DNA of 64,000 nt from Streptococcus peroris ATCC 700780 (lineage in GTDB: Bacteria > Bacillota > Bacilli > Lactobacillales > Streptococcaceae): positions 330,981 through 394,980 of the forward strand of contig NZ_GL732463.1 in the NCBI RefSeq assembly GCF_000187585.1. Reading direction: 5' to 3'. How positions within the stretch are numbered: position 1 is the stretch's first letter; the number at the start of each line of letters is the position of its first letter. The position numbers and the translations under genes were made by a program. The notes under the pieces were generated by a model, which worked only from the letters and a program-made list of their open reading frames with translations, had not been told where the DNA came from and ran no database searches. Below, piece after piece: positions 30,056 to 38,677 of this stretch.

Positions 30056-32392
30056 ATGAATACAAAAATACTAGAAACGTTAGAATATAACAAGGTCAAG
30101 GCTTTATTTGAACCTCATCTTTTGACGGAACAAGGTCAAGAGCAGTTGAAAGAACTTGCTCCAACGGATAAAGCTGATAAAATTAAACAGGCTTTTGCAG
30201 AGATGAAGGAGATGCAGGATCTTTTTGTCGAGCATCCGCATTTCACTATCTTAGGAACGAAAGATATTGTAGCTACTTGCAAACGTTTGGAAATGGGTGC
30301 TGATCTTAACATCGAAGAATTTCTTCTTCTCAAGCGTGTCATATTTGCCAGTCGTGAACTGAAAAACTTCTATGACAATCTTGAAAATGTACGCTTGGAT
30401 CATCTGGCTAACTGGTTTGAGAAACTTCATGACTTCCCACATCTACAGGGCAATCTTCAAGCCATCAACGAAGCTGGATTTATTGAGAATTTCGCTAGTG
30501 AAGAATTAGCGCGAATCCGCCGGAAAATCCATGATAGAGAAAGTCAAGTACGTGATGTTTTGCAAGATTTACTTAAGCAGAAGGGGCAAATGCTGACAGA
30601 AGGAATTGTTGCTAGTAGAAATGGTCGCCAGGTTCTTCCAGTCAAAAATACTTATCGGAATAAGATTGCTGGGGTCGTTCACGATATTTCTGCCAGTGGG
30701 AACACTGTCTATATCGAACCGCGTGAAGTAGTCAAGCTAAGTGAGGATATTGCAAGTCTTCGTGCAGATGAACGCTATGAGATGATGCGTATCCTTCAAG
30801 AGCTCTCTGAACGAGTAAGACCACACGCAGCTGAAATCGCTAATGATGCCTGGATTATTGGACATTTGGACCTGATTCGTGCCAAGGTTCGCTTTATCCA
30901 AGAGACGGAAGCAGTGGTACCTCAAGTTTCTGAGGAACAGGAGATTCAACTTCTCCATGTTCGCCATCCTTTGGTACAAAATGCTGTCGCAAATGATGTG
31001 CATTTTGGGAAAGATTTGACAGCAATCGTCATCACTGGTCCCAATACTGGTGGTAAGACCATCATGCTCAAAACCTTAGGCTTGACACAGATCATGGCTC
31101 AGTCTGGTCTGCCGATTCTAGCCGATAAGGGCAGTCGTGTAGGGATTTTTGAGGAAATTTTTGCAGATATCGGGGATGAACAATCCATTGAGCAGAGTCT
31201 TTCAACCTTCTCTAGTCATATGACCAATATCGTTGATATTTTGGGTAAAGTCAACCAACATTCGCTCTTACTGCTAGATGAACTTGGGGCAGGTACAGAT
31301 CCCCAAGAAGGGGCAGCACTTGCCATGTCTATCCTAGAAGACCTACGCTTACGTCAGGTCAAGACCATGGCGACTACTCACTATCCTGAACTCAAGGCCT
31401 ACGGAATTGAAACTGCCTATGTTCAAAATGCCAGCATGGAGTTTGATACAGCTAGCTTGCGCCCGACCTATCGCTTTATGCAAGGAGTTCCAGGTCGAAG
31501 CAACGCCTTTGAGATTGCTAAACGACTGGGTTTGTCAGATGTTATTGTAGGTGACGCTAGTAAGCAAATTGACCAAGACAATGATGTCAATCGCATCATT
31601 GAACAATTGGAAGAACAAACGCTTGAAAGTCGCAAACGTCTGGACAATATTCGAGAAGTTGAGCAGGAAAATCTCAAGATGAACCGTGCGCTTAAAAAAC
31701 TCTACAACGAGCTCAACCGTGAGAAAGAAACCGAACTCAATAAGGCGCGTGAACAGGCTGCTGAAATTGTTGAATTGGCGCTTTCTGAGAGTGATGATAT
31801 TCTTAAAAATCTTCATAGTAAATCTCAACTGAAACCGCATGAAATCATTGAGGCCAAGGCTAAGCTTAAGAAATTAGCCCCTGAAAAAGTTGACCTTTCT
31901 AAAAACAAGGTCCTTCAAAAGGCCAAGAAAAAACGAGCCCCAAAAGTTGGAGATGATATCATCGTTTTAAGTTATGGTCAACGAGGTACCTTGACCAATC
32001 AACTCAAGGATGGTCGTTGGGAAGCCCAAGTCGGCTTGATTAAGATGACGCTTGAGGAGAATGAGTTTGACTTGGTTCAAGTTCAACAAGAAGCACCAGT
32101 CAAGAAGAAACAAGTCAACGTCGTCAAACGTGCAGTAGGAAAAGGACCACGTGCTAGACTAGACCTTCGTGGCAAACGTTATGAGGAAGCTATGAGTGAA
32201 TTGGATGCCTTTATCGACCAAGCCCTGCTCAACAACATGGCTCAAGTAGATATCATTCATGGGATTGGTACGGGAGTTATCCGAGAGGGAGTCACCAAAT
32301 ATCTGCAAAGGAATAAACATGTCAAGACCTTTGGCTACGCTCCTCAAAATGCAGGTGGTAGTGGTGCCACCATCGTAACCTTTAAGGGTTAA
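30056..32392 (+). CDS. mutS2: Endonuclease MutS2
   Basis: MutS2, 778 residues, lacks the mismatch-recognition domain of MutS. In Firmicutes it acts on stalled and collided ribosomes and limits recombination. Features in order: lever/clamp helices (about 1-300), Walker [14 protein letters not shown] (about 327), Walker [16 protein letters not shown], a KOW-like segment near 640, and the C-terminal Smr nuclease domain beginning [11 protein letters not shown] with [12 protein letters not shown] (about 700-778). AAGGAAATAAG precedes the ATG. Confidence 0.97.
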   Translation: MNTKILETLEYNKVKALFEPHLLTEQGQEQLKELAPTDKADKIKQAFAEMKEMQDLFVEHPHFTILGTKDIVATCKRLEMGADLNIEEFLLLKRVIFASRELKNFYDNLENVRLDHLANWFEKLHDFPHLQGNLQAINEAGFIENFASEELARIRRKIHDRESQVRDVLQDLLKQKGQMLTEGIVASRNGRQVLPVKNTYRNKIAGVVHDISASGNTVYIEPREVVKLSEDIASLRADERYEMMRILQELSERVRPHAAEIANDAWIIGHLDLIRAKVRFIQETEAVVPQVSEEQEIQLLHVRHPLVQNAVANDVHFGKDLTAIVITGPNTGGKTIMLKTLGLTQIMAQSGLPILADKGSRVGIFEEIFADIGDEQSIEQSLSTFSSHMTNIVDILGKVNQHSLLLLDELGAGTDPQEGAALAMSILEDLRLRQVKTMATTHYPELKAYGIETAYVQNASMEFDTASLRPTYRFMQGVPGRSNAFEIAKRLGLSDVIVGDASKQIDQDNDVNRIIEQLEEQTLESRKRLDNIREVEQENLKMNRALKKLYNELNREKETELNKAREQAAEIVELALSESDDILKNLHSKSQLKPHEIIEAKAKLKKLAPEKVDLSKNKVLQKAKKKRAPKVGDDIIVLSYGQRGTLTNQLKDGRWEAQVGLIKMTLEENEFDLVQVQQEAPVKKKQVNVVKRAVGKGPRARLDLRGKRYEEAMSELDAFIDQALLNNMAQVDIIHGIGTGVIREGVTKYLQRNKHVKTFGYAPQNAGGSGATIVTFKG

Positions 32393-32435
32393 AGTAAGTA
32401 TAATTGAAAATTTTAATAAAACTTTCTGAAAACAA

Positions 32436-32464
32436 TTGACAAGAACTAATTTTTCTTGTAAAAT
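32436..32464 (+). promoter_or_regulatory. Promoter of the glycine-riboswitch leader
   Basis: TTGACA (32436-32441) and TAAAAT (32459-32464), 17 nt apart. Confidence 0.85.
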
Positions 32465-32534
32465 AAGTAAAAATTAAATACAACACCGAATGAAGTTTAA
32501 TAGAAACGCAAAAACGTTAGATTTTTCGTGACTG

Positions 32535-32625
32535 TAAATGGACGGAACTCTGGAGAGACCGTAATGGCACCGAAGGGGCAAGGCAGGCAACTGCTCAAAC
32601 TCTCAGGTAAAAGGACAGAGCTAGG
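32535..32625 (+). promoter_or_regulatory. Glycine riboswitch aptamer
   Basis: The aptamer core is recognised by CTCTGGAGAGACC (32549-32561), GGCACCGAAGGGGCAA (32566-32581), CTCTCAGGTAAAAGGACAGAG (32600-32620). These are the conserved segments of the glycine riboswitch. Only one complete aptamer is visible; streptococcal versions are often single with a short helper element, and flanking bases may supply it. It lies upstream of an AGCS symporter gene and upstream of a terminator-like hairpin, so glycine probably controls transporter expression by transcription termination. Confidence 0.92.
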
Positions 32626-32661
32626 ATAGACCGCTTTTAAGCATTTATCAAGGCATTCCAG

Positions 32662-32695
32662 AGTACATGTATCTTGCATGTGCTCTTTCTTTTGG
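32662..32695 (+). terminator. Expression-platform terminator of the glycine riboswitch
   Basis: AGAGTACATG, loop TATCTTG, and CATGTGCTCTTTCTTTT form a stem with a T-rich tail between the aptamer and the symporter start. Confidence 0.75.
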
Positions 32696-32718
32696 GGTTG
32701 AGAAGATAGGAGAATAGA

Positions 32719-34041
32719 ATGTTAGGATTGCTCAAAGCGATTGATGCTTTTGCTTGGGGACCTCCCCTTTTGATTTTACTGGTTGGTACAGGGATTTATT
32801 TGACTCTTCGTTTAGGACTCTTACAAATTCTGCGTCTCCCTAAGGCCTTCCAGCTTATTTTTATCAAGGATAAGGGGCATGGAGATGTATCGAGTTTTGC
32901 GGCTCTTTGTACAGCTTTAGCCGCTACCGTTGGTACTGGTAATATCATTGGGGTTGCGACGGCTATCAAAGTTGGTGGACCAGGAGCTCTTTTTTGGATG
33001 TGGATGGCCGCTTTCTTTGGAATGGCAACCAAATATGCGGAAGGACTACTTGCCATTAAATACCGGACCAAGGATGACCATGGTGCAGTAGCGGGAGGAC
33101 CGATGCACTATATCCTTCTAGGAATGGGAGAAAAGTGGCGACCACTTGCAATCTTCTTTGCCATTGCAGGAGTATTAGTAGCACTTTTAGGAATTGGGAC
33201 TTTTACGCAAGTGAATTCGATTACAGAATCTGTGTTCAATACCGTAAGTATTCCCAAGGGAATCACAGCTTTAGTACTTGCAGTATTTGTAGGAATGGCG
33301 GTATTTGGCGGTCTTCGTTCAATCTCTAAAGTTTCTACTACAGTTGTTCCCTTTATGGCTATTGTCTATATCTTGGGAACTCTTACTGTCATTTTCTTTA
33401 ATATGGAGAAAATCCCTAGCACACTTGCTTTGATCTTCACATCAGCTTTTAGCCCAGTGGCTGCACTTGGAGGTTTTGCAGGTGCCAGTGTTCGGATGGC
33501 TATCCAAAATGGTGTGGCGCGTGGGGTTTTCTCAAATGAATCTGGCTTGGGTTCGGCTCCCATTGCGGCTGCAGCTGCTAAGACAAATGAACCAGTGGAG
33601 CAAGGTTTGATTTCCATGACTGGTACCTTTATTGATACCTTGATTATCTGTACCTTGACTGGTTTGACCATCTTGGTGACGGGTGTTTGGAATGGTCATT
33701 TAGATGGGGTTGCTCTTACTCAGTCTGCTTTTTCAACCGTCTTTTCAGATTTGGGACCATCTCTTTTGACCATTTTCCTAGTTTTGTTTGCCTTTACCAC
33801 TATCTTGGGGTGGAATTACTATGGGGAACGTTGTTTTGAATTCCTTTTTGGTGTTCGCTTTATCTGGATCTATCGTGTGGTCTTTGTTGCCATGGTCTTA
33901 CTGGGGGGCTTTATCGAATTAGATATGGTCTGGGTCATTGCGGATATCGTCAATGCCCTCATGGCTCTTCCAAACTTGATTGCTATCCTGGCCTTGTCTC
34001 CAGTGGTTATCGCTGAGACTAAGAAGTATTTTGCTAAATAA
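32719..34041 (+). CDS. Sodium:alanine/glycine symporter, AGCS family
   Basis: A 440-residue integral membrane protein with about 10-11 segments. The family signatures GDVSSFAALCTALAATVGTGNIIGVA (about 55-80) and NESGLGSAPIAAAAA (about 273-287) are clear. AGCS proteins import alanine or glycine with Na+. The upstream glycine riboswitch points to glycine as a physiologically relevant substrate. AAGATAGGAGAATAG precedes the ATG. Confidence 0.94.
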   Translation: MLGLLKAIDAFAWGPPLLILLVGTGIYLTLRLGLLQILRLPKAFQLIFIKDKGHGDVSSFAALCTALAATVGTGNIIGVATAIKVGGPGALFWMWMAAFFGMATKYAEGLLAIKYRTKDDHGAVAGGPMHYILLGMGEKWRPLAIFFAIAGVLVALLGIGTFTQVNSITESVFNTVSIPKGITALVLAVFVGMAVFGGLRSISKVSTTVVPFMAIVYILGTLTVIFFNMEKIPSTLALIFTSAFSPVAALGGFAGASVRMAIQNGVARGVFSNESGLGSAPIAAAAAKTNEPVEQGLISMTGTFIDTLIICTLTGLTILVTGVWNGHLDGVALTQSAFSTVFSDLGPSLLTIFLVLFAFTTILGWNYYGERCFEFLFGVRFIWIYRVVFVAMVLLGGFIELDMVWVIADIVNALMALPNLIAILALSPVVIAETKKYFAK

Positions 34042-34043
34042 GT

Positions 34044-34069
34044 TAATCACACATTTTGTGTGATTTTTT
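34044..34069 (+). terminator. Terminator of the AGCS gene
   Basis: AATCACACA, loop TTT, TGTGTGATTTTTTC, perfect 9-bp stem and T run. Confidence 0.88.
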
Positions 34070-34166
34070 CATAAAGAAATCCTATCAATACAATTAAAAA
34101 TATATATTATCCAAGGGGGAGATTCTATGATAGACTAAATGACAAGAAAATGAAAAGAGGTTTTTT

Positions 34167-34715
34167 ATGTCAACATTTACTATCCATACCGTAGAATCAG
34201 CACCAGCAGAAGTCAAAGAAGTTCTTGAGACTGTACAAAAGGACAATAATGGCTACATTCCCAACCTCATCGGACTTTTAGCAAATGCTCCAACAGCCCT
34301 CGAAACGTATCGCACGGTTGGGGCTATCAATCGTCGCAATAGCTTGACACCAGTAGAGCGAGAAGTTGTACAAATCACTGCAGCTGTAACCAATGGGTGC
34401 GCCTTTTGTGTCGCAGGGCACACCGCCTTTTCTATCAAGCAAATCCAGATGAATGATGACCTTCTCCAAGCCCTTCGCAATCGAACTCCGATTGAAACTG
34501 ATCCGAAGCTTGATACTCTTGCTAAGTTTACCTTGGCAGTCATCAATACCAAAGGGCGTGTAGGAGATGAAGCTCTTGGTGAATTCCTTGAAGCTGGATA
34601 TACCCAACAAAATGCCTTGGATGTCGTTCTTGGTGTCAGTTTGGCAACTCTCTGTAACTATGCCAACAACCTAGCTAACACACCAATTAATCCAGAATTG
34701 CAACCTTATGCTTAA
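34167..34715 (+). CDS. AhpD-like carboxymuconolactone decarboxylase family protein
   Basis: A 182-residue cytoplasmic protein of the CMD/AhpD fold. The active-site signature is TNGCAFCVAGHTAF (about 73-86): the CxxC pair and downstream His of AhpD-type peroxidase partners. The preceding Glu lies in LTPVEREVVQ. It is probably an antioxidant thiol protein, although the partner reductase is not encoded nearby. GAAAAGAGG precedes the ATG. It is flanked by terminators on both sides and so forms its own unit. Confidence 0.88.
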   Translation: MSTFTIHTVESAPAEVKEVLETVQKDNNGYIPNLIGLLANAPTALETYRTVGAINRRNSLTPVEREVVQITAAVTNGCAFCVAGHTAFSIKQIQMNDDLLQALRNRTPIETDPKLDTLAKFTLAVINTKGRVGDEALGEFLEAGYTQQNALDVVLGVSLATLCNYANNLANTPINPELQPYA

Positions 34716-34728
34716 GGAATAGAAAAAA

Positions 34729-34757
34729 TAGAGTCTGAACCTTTCAGACTCTATTTT
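34729..34757 (+). terminator. Terminator of the AhpD-like gene
   Basis: ATAGAGTCTGAA, loop CCT, TTCAGACTCTATTTTT; perfect 12-bp stem and T run. Confidence 0.9.
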
Positions 34758-34818
34758 TGAATGCTTTTTTAAGCGTTTTTATGCTATACTGAGATTAATA
34801 TGATTCTTGGAGGTCTAC

Positions 34819-35715
34819 ATGAAAAAACTCCCCTTGGCTTTTTCAGGTTGTTTATTGGGATTAGCTGGAGCAGGCAATCTGATTTTGGATACTTTTCCGT
34901 TATTGTCTCACGTCTTTAGTTTATCAGGATTGATATTATGGGTTTATTTCTTAGCGAGTCATCTGCATCACTGGCAAGAAAGTAAGCAGGAACTAAAGAA
35001 AGCTCCTATTTTATCGGCAATGGCACCTTTTCCTATGGCAGGGATGATTTTATCAGCCTATCTACTGCGAGTTCTGCCAACTATGATGAGCCTTTTGCCT
35101 CAAGCTCTCTGGTGGTTTTCTTTTCTACTTGATGTTTGCTTGATTCTGTATTTTACGATGGCCTATGTTTTTATAAAACCAAGGTCTAGTTCTACACCAA
35201 GTTGGACAGTTCTATATGTGGGAATAGCAGTAGCGACCTTGACCTACCCAGTGGTGGGCATTGTCGGGATTGCCTATGGAGCTTGGATTTTTGGTTTTAT
35301 CTTAACATTTATCCTTTATCCTCTGATTTATCAAGATTTGAAAAGAAATCCATTACCACTGGCTTTACTGGGACAAGAAGGAATCTATTGTGCTCCATTT
35401 TCTCTCCTTTTAGCTGCCCTTATCCGAGTTGGAGGTCCTAGTCTGCCTAACTGGAGTTTAGTAATCATGATCCTTGCATCACAGGCTTTCTTTTTCTTTG
35501 TCCTTAGTCGCTTGCAAAGGATTTTAAAGCAAGGCTTCCAACCATCCTTTTCAGCCCTAACTTTCCCAACGATTATCACGGTAACTTCATTGAAAATGGC
35601 CCAAGGCATTCTACAGTTTCCGGTCCTTAACCTCCTCGTTTGGGTAGAAACTATCATTTGTTTAACAATCCTCATCTACGTATTGGTAGAATATATGCGC
35701 TATTTAAGAAACTAA
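34819..35715 (+). CDS. TDT-family (tellurite resistance/dicarboxylate) transporter
   Basis: A 298-residue membrane protein with about 9-10 hydrophobic helices, of the TDT/SLAC1-like family. The N-terminal PLAFSGCLLGLAGAGNL and APFPMAGMILSAYL match family segments. Some databases label streptococcal homologues as exfoliative toxin; nothing in the sequence supports a toxin, since there is no signal peptide and no protease motif. The substrate is not known. The start at 34819 follows TTGGAGGTCTAC. Confidence 0.83.
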   Translation: MKKLPLAFSGCLLGLAGAGNLILDTFPLLSHVFSLSGLILWVYFLASHLHHWQESKQELKKAPILSAMAPFPMAGMILSAYLLRVLPTMMSLLPQALWWFSFLLDVCLILYFTMAYVFIKPRSSSTPSWTVLYVGIAVATLTYPVVGIVGIAYGAWIFGFILTFILYPLIYQDLKRNPLPLALLGQEGIYCAPFSLLLAALIRVGGPSLPNWSLVIMILASQAFFFFVLSRLQRILKQGFQPSFSALTFPTIITVTSLKMAQGILQFPVLNLLVWVETIICLTILIYVLVEYMRYLRN

Positions 35716-35721
35716 AATCAC

Positions 35722-35749
35722 CCCTAGCACGAAGAAGTGTTAGGGTTTT
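35722..35749 (+). terminator. Terminator of the TDT gene
   Basis: CCCTAGCAC, loop GAAGAA, GTGTTAGGG, then TTTTGTTG. Confidence 0.75.
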
Positions 35750-35772
35750 GTTGTCGATAATAGACAGAATCA

Positions 35773-35875
35773 TACTCTTCGAAAATCAAATTCAAACCAC
35801 GTCAGCGTCGCCTTACCGTACTCAAGTACAGCTTGCGGCTAGCTTCCTAGTTTGCTCTGTGATTTTCATTGAGTA
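35773..35875. repeat. BOX element, boxA-boxC form without boxB
   Basis: The sequence starts TACTCTTCGAAAATC and holds CACGTCAGCGTCGCCTTACC, the boxA core, which differs by one base from the site of the BOX-typing primer. It ends with the boxC part, GCGGCTAGCTTCCTAGTTTG to TTTTCATTGAGTA. No boxB unit lies between. The ends are imperfect inverted repeats and each carries a TA. BOX elements are non-autonomous repeats of the pneumococcus/mitis group. Here the element lies between convergent genes. Confidence 0.9.
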
Positions 35876-35895
35876 TCAATTAGTTCAGCTTATAC

Positions 35896-36435
35896 CTACT
35901 GTTCTTCATGTTCGGATAAAAAATAATAAGTCATAGTACCAAAGATTGTTCCTACTCCGAGTCCTACTAGTAGGAAAAAAGCGATCATTTTGAGTTCCAG
36001 AAACTGCAAAAAGAAATCTGTAATGGAGTGATTTTCAAGGATTACTTTTTTGGAAAATAGTATGAATAAGTAGAGAGTTGGGATGCTAGTTCCAACTAAC
36101 CAACTTCTTAACTTAATTTGACGCTTGCTGTAAGTGATTTGTGGAATCTCGGATTGATCATCATCTTCTAAGTGGAGTCCTCTAGTAGAATATCTTGCCT
36201 TGAGACTGAGGGCAAAAATCATCAAGAAGTAGAGATAAGGCATAGCCATTCGAACTATCTCTATAAAGCGCCCAAACAATAGATAGAACAGGAAGAGAAG
36301 GAAGGAAGAGTAAAAGATTTGGACCATGGAACGGGCGCAAGCCTTATAGATGACCTCTTGACGGCATTCATCAAAGGGTCCTTGGATATGAAAGAAATTT
36401 CGAACTAAGCGAGTGGTTAAGTCTTCTTTTTTCAT
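35896..36435 (-). CDS. DUF3278-type membrane protein (copy 2)
   Basis: A 179-residue protein with four predicted hydrophobic segments. The N-terminal motif MKKEDLTTRLVRNFFHIQGPFDE is clearly related to that of the protein at 36803-37342, so the two are paralogues. DUF3278 proteins accompany small XRE regulators in lactobacilli and streptococci and have no known biochemical role. GGTCCCTACC context supplies a weak ribosome-binding site (AGAGGTCCC). Last gene of the four-gene XRE cluster. Confidence 0.78.
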   Translation of the reverse strand: MKKEDLTTRLVRNFFHIQGPFDECRQEVIYKACARSMVQIFYSSFLLFLFYLLFGRFIEIVRMAMPYLYFLMIFALSLKARYSTRGLHLEDDDQSEIPQITYSKRQIKLRSWLVGTSIPTLYLFILFSKKVILENHSITDFFLQFLELKMIAFFLLVGLGVGTIFGTMTYYFLSEHEEQ

Positions 36436-36447
36436 GGTAGGGACCTC

Positions 36448-36789
36448 TTAATAACCTTGTTTTTGATTAACTTCTTTAAAGAGTTGATAGAGAGTATAGA
36501 AGTAGACTAGACTAAAAATAATACAGATGGTTAGAAATAGTAGATATCTCCAATCCATAGAATTCGTTATCAGTTGTGGGAGAGATATGAGGATAAAGCA
36601 GAGAGATGCGTTTAGGAGGCGTATTTTTTTTGATTTGATTTTCTGAAATCTTTGTCCTTTGTTCAAGACAGGAAGAGCTAAGAGGAAGATGATCAGAAAA
36701 GGACGCGTAATATGGCCATAAACTAGGAAAAAGGTAACAAAAATGCTGACCAAAATATGGCTGAGAATTAAATTTTGTAGTGATTTCAT
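36448..36789 (-). CDS. Small membrane protein of the XRE/DUF3278 cluster
   Basis: A 113-residue protein beginning MKSLQNLILSHILVS with four hydrophobic segments (about 7-25, 28-45, 55-72, 82-103). The ATG at 36789 follows AGGAGGAAACTT; the open frame continues upstream but into the preceding gene. I do not recognise the family. It sits between two DUF3278 paralogues and may act with them in the membrane. Confidence 0.75.
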   Translation of the reverse strand: MKSLQNLILSHILVSIFVTFFLVYGHITRPFLIIFLLALPVLNKGQRFQKIKSKKIRLLNASLCFILISLPQLITNSMDWRYLLFLTICIIFSLVYFYTLYQLFKEVNQKQGY

Positions 36790-36802
36790 AAGTTTCCTCC
36801 TA

Positions 36803-37342
36803 TTAGTCGTCTTGATTTTCCTTGGCTTTTCGAATGCGAAGCCAGACGACAATTTGCATCATCAATCCAAAAAAGAAAGCTGCGAAAAGTATTGATTTAA
36901 AATGTCCCATATTAAAAAGAGAGGTAAGATAGTTTTTGCTATCATCCGTCAAGACATTGAGAAGAGGCATTCCAAAGAACATCAAAACTCCATAGACAAG
37001 TCCGGCTTTAAGGCCAGGGTAGCGTAACTGTTTCTTTTCTTTCTGGTTCAACATATCAGGGTCAATAGCAGTAATACCAGTTTTTTTGGTTTGAGTGGTG
37101 ACATAGATTGCACAAATCATGGAAATCATAAAAATAATGATTGGATATCCGAAAGCGACCATTTGGGGATATTTATAAGCAAGGACAAAGGGAATGAGAT
37201 TTCCAAAAATCATGAGGTAAAAGAGAACCATAAAGATTTTATTTCCAATGCGTTCAGCCTCGCGTTGTTTGTGTTCATCAAGTGGTCCTGAAATGCCATA
37301 GGTCCGTTTCATAAGTTTTTCAGTGAAGGTTTCTTTTTTCAT
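36803..37342 (-). CDS. DUF3278-type membrane protein (copy 1)
   Basis: A 179-residue protein beginning MKKETFTEKLMKRTYG with the conserved SGPLDEHKQ motif (residues about 18-26) and four hydrophobic segments at about 34-53, 62-82, 112-130 and 147-168. It matches the DUF3278 family of uncharacterised membrane proteins. The preceding gene, 14 nt upstream, is a 64-residue XRE regulator, the usual partner. AAAAGGAGTAAAA precedes the ATG. Confidence 0.82.
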   Translation of the reverse strand: MKKETFTEKLMKRTYGISGPLDEHKQREAERIGNKIFMVLFYLMIFGNLIPFVLAYKYPQMVAFGYPIIIFMISMICAIYVTTQTKKTGITAIDPDMLNQKEKKQLRYPGLKAGLVYGVLMFFGMPLLNVLTDDSKNYLTSLFNMGHFKSILFAAFFFGLMMQIVVWLRIRKAKENQDD

Positions 37343-37356
37343 TTTTACTCCTTTTG

Positions 37357-37551
37357 TTAAAAATCATCCTCCCAAAAGAGATTGTTGAGGTCTGTCTGGA
37401 GGCTACGGGCGAGATTGAGACAGAGTTCTAGAGTAGGATTGTACTTGTCATTTTCAATCATGTTGATGGTTTGCCTAGAGACACCGATATCCTTGGCAAG
37501 TTCGAGTTGGGACTTTCCCAGTTCCTTGCGGAATTCTTTCACACGGTTCAT
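37357..37551 (-). CDS. Short XRE-family (Cro/CI) transcription regulator
   Basis: A 64-residue protein that is almost only a helix-turn-helix: ELGKSQLELAKDIGVSRQTI (about 10-29) followed by NDKYNPTLELCLNLARSL. It resembles YgzD/YozG-type regulators. AAAAAGGAGGAAGC precedes the ATG. A strong promoter and a 15-bp inverted repeat lie immediately upstream, so autoregulation is likely. Confidence 0.9.
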   Translation of the reverse strand: MNRVKEFRKELGKSQLELAKDIGVSRQTINMIENDKYNPTLELCLNLARSLQTDLNNLFWEDDF

Positions 37552-37591
37552 GCTTCCTCCTTTTTAGATTATGTCACATATATTTGACTAT

Positions 37592-37620
37592 AGTATATTC
37601 TTTTAAAAACAAAATATCAA
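37592..37620 (-). promoter_or_regulatory. Promoter of the XRE/DUF3278 operon
   Basis: On the - strand, TTGATA (complement of 37615-37620) and TATACT (complement of 37592-37597) are 17 nt apart, 41 nt upstream of the XRE start codon. Confidence 0.8.
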
Positions 37621-37649
37621 CTATTTTTGACATATTTTTAAAAGAATAT
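37595..37649. promoter_or_regulatory. 15-bp inverted repeat overlapping the XRE promoter
   Basis: ATATTCTTTTAAAAA (37595-37609) and TTTTTAAAAGAATAT (37635-37649) are perfect reverse complements separated by 25 nt. The left arm overlaps the -10 and spacer of the XRE operon promoter; the right arm lies upstream of its -35. This spacing suits a repressor that binds two sites. The likely ligand protein is the XRE regulator encoded next to it. Confidence 0.65.
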
Positions 37650-37768
37650 TGGTGAGAATATGGGAAAGCGAAAATCTTCTAGCTATTTTATGCTATAATG
37701 AAGAAAAGTAAAAAATATAAGAGTGGATTGAATAAACCGAAAGCTATCCACTAAAGAAAGAGCAGAAA

Positions 37769-38602
37769 ATGAACCATAAGATTGCAATTTTATCAGACAT
37801 ACATGGCAACACGACGGCCTTAGCTGGAGTACTTGAGGACGCTAAAAATTTGGGAGCGACTGAATATTGGCTTTTGGGAGATATTTTTCTTCCTGGGCCG
37901 GGAGCAAATGACTTGGTGGCTCTTTTGAAAGGCCTACCCATTACAGCATCCGTTCGAGGAAACTGGGATGATTGTGTTTTAGAGGCTTTAGATGGGCAAT
38001 ATGGTTTAGAGGATCCTCAAGAAATTCAGCTTCTCAGGATGACTCAGTATTTGATGGAGCGCCTAAACCCAGAGCAAATTGATTGGTTGAGAAAGCTACC
38101 TATGATAGCCAAGAAAGAAATCGAAGGCTTGCGCTTCTCACTTTCTCATAATTTGCCTGAGAAAAATTATGGTGGTGATCTGCTGGTTGAAAATAATACC
38201 GAAAAATTTGACCAGCTACTTGATGAAACTACTGATGTAGCCGTCTATGGACATGTCCATAAACAGCTTCTACGTTACGGTAGTAGAGGTCAACAAATCC
38301 TTAATCCAGGTTCGATTGGTATGCCTTATTTTGATTGGGAAGGGCTAAAAAATCATCGAGCCCAGTATGCCTTAATTGAGGTTGAAAATGGTGAATTGGT
38401 CAATATCCAATTTCGTAAGGTTGCCTATGATTATGAAGCAGAGCTAGAATCAGCTAAGATCAAAGGTCTTCCTTTTATTGAAATGTATGAAGAATTACGA
38501 CGAGAGGACAATTACCAAGGACATAATAGAGATTTGTTAGCTAGTCTAATTGAAAAGCATGGGTATAAGGAAGATGTGAAGAATTATTTTGATTTTTTGT
38601 AG
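37769..38602 (+). CDS. Metallophosphoesterase
   Basis: A 277-residue calcineurin-like phosphoesterase. All metal-site motifs are present: SDIHGNTTAL (D-x-H-G-N), LGDIFLPGPG (GD), SVRGNWDD (GNxD/H), LSHN and YGHVHKQ (GHxH). The C-terminal extension beyond residue 200 is helical and charged. Substrate unknown; related proteins hydrolyse phosphodiesters or nucleotides. AAAGAGCAGAAA before the ATG is a weak site. Confidence 0.87.
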   Translation: MNHKIAILSDIHGNTTALAGVLEDAKNLGATEYWLLGDIFLPGPGANDLVALLKGLPITASVRGNWDDCVLEALDGQYGLEDPQEIQLLRMTQYLMERLNPEQIDWLRKLPMIAKKEIEGLRFSLSHNLPEKNYGGDLLVENNTEKFDQLLDETTDVAVYGHVHKQLLRYGSRGQQILNPGSIGMPYFDWEGLKNHRAQYALIEVENGELVNIQFRKVAYDYEAELESAKIKGLPFIEMYEELRREDNYQGHNRDLLASLIEKHGYKEDVKNYFDFL

Positions 38603-38677
38603 TCAATGAAAAATCTCTGCAAGCTCTTTCAGAATGTGGTAGAATGGAAGCAGTAGAATTAGAAAAGGAAATCAATT

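Noticed and set aside
34807..35715. Exfoliative toxin label for the TDT protein
   Set aside because: Polytopic membrane protein without signal peptide or protease motif; the label appears to be a historical annotation error.
35773..35875. RUP (IS630-derived) repeat
   Set aside because: The central CACGTCAGCGTCGCCTT core is that of boxA and the end is boxC, so BOX is the better call.
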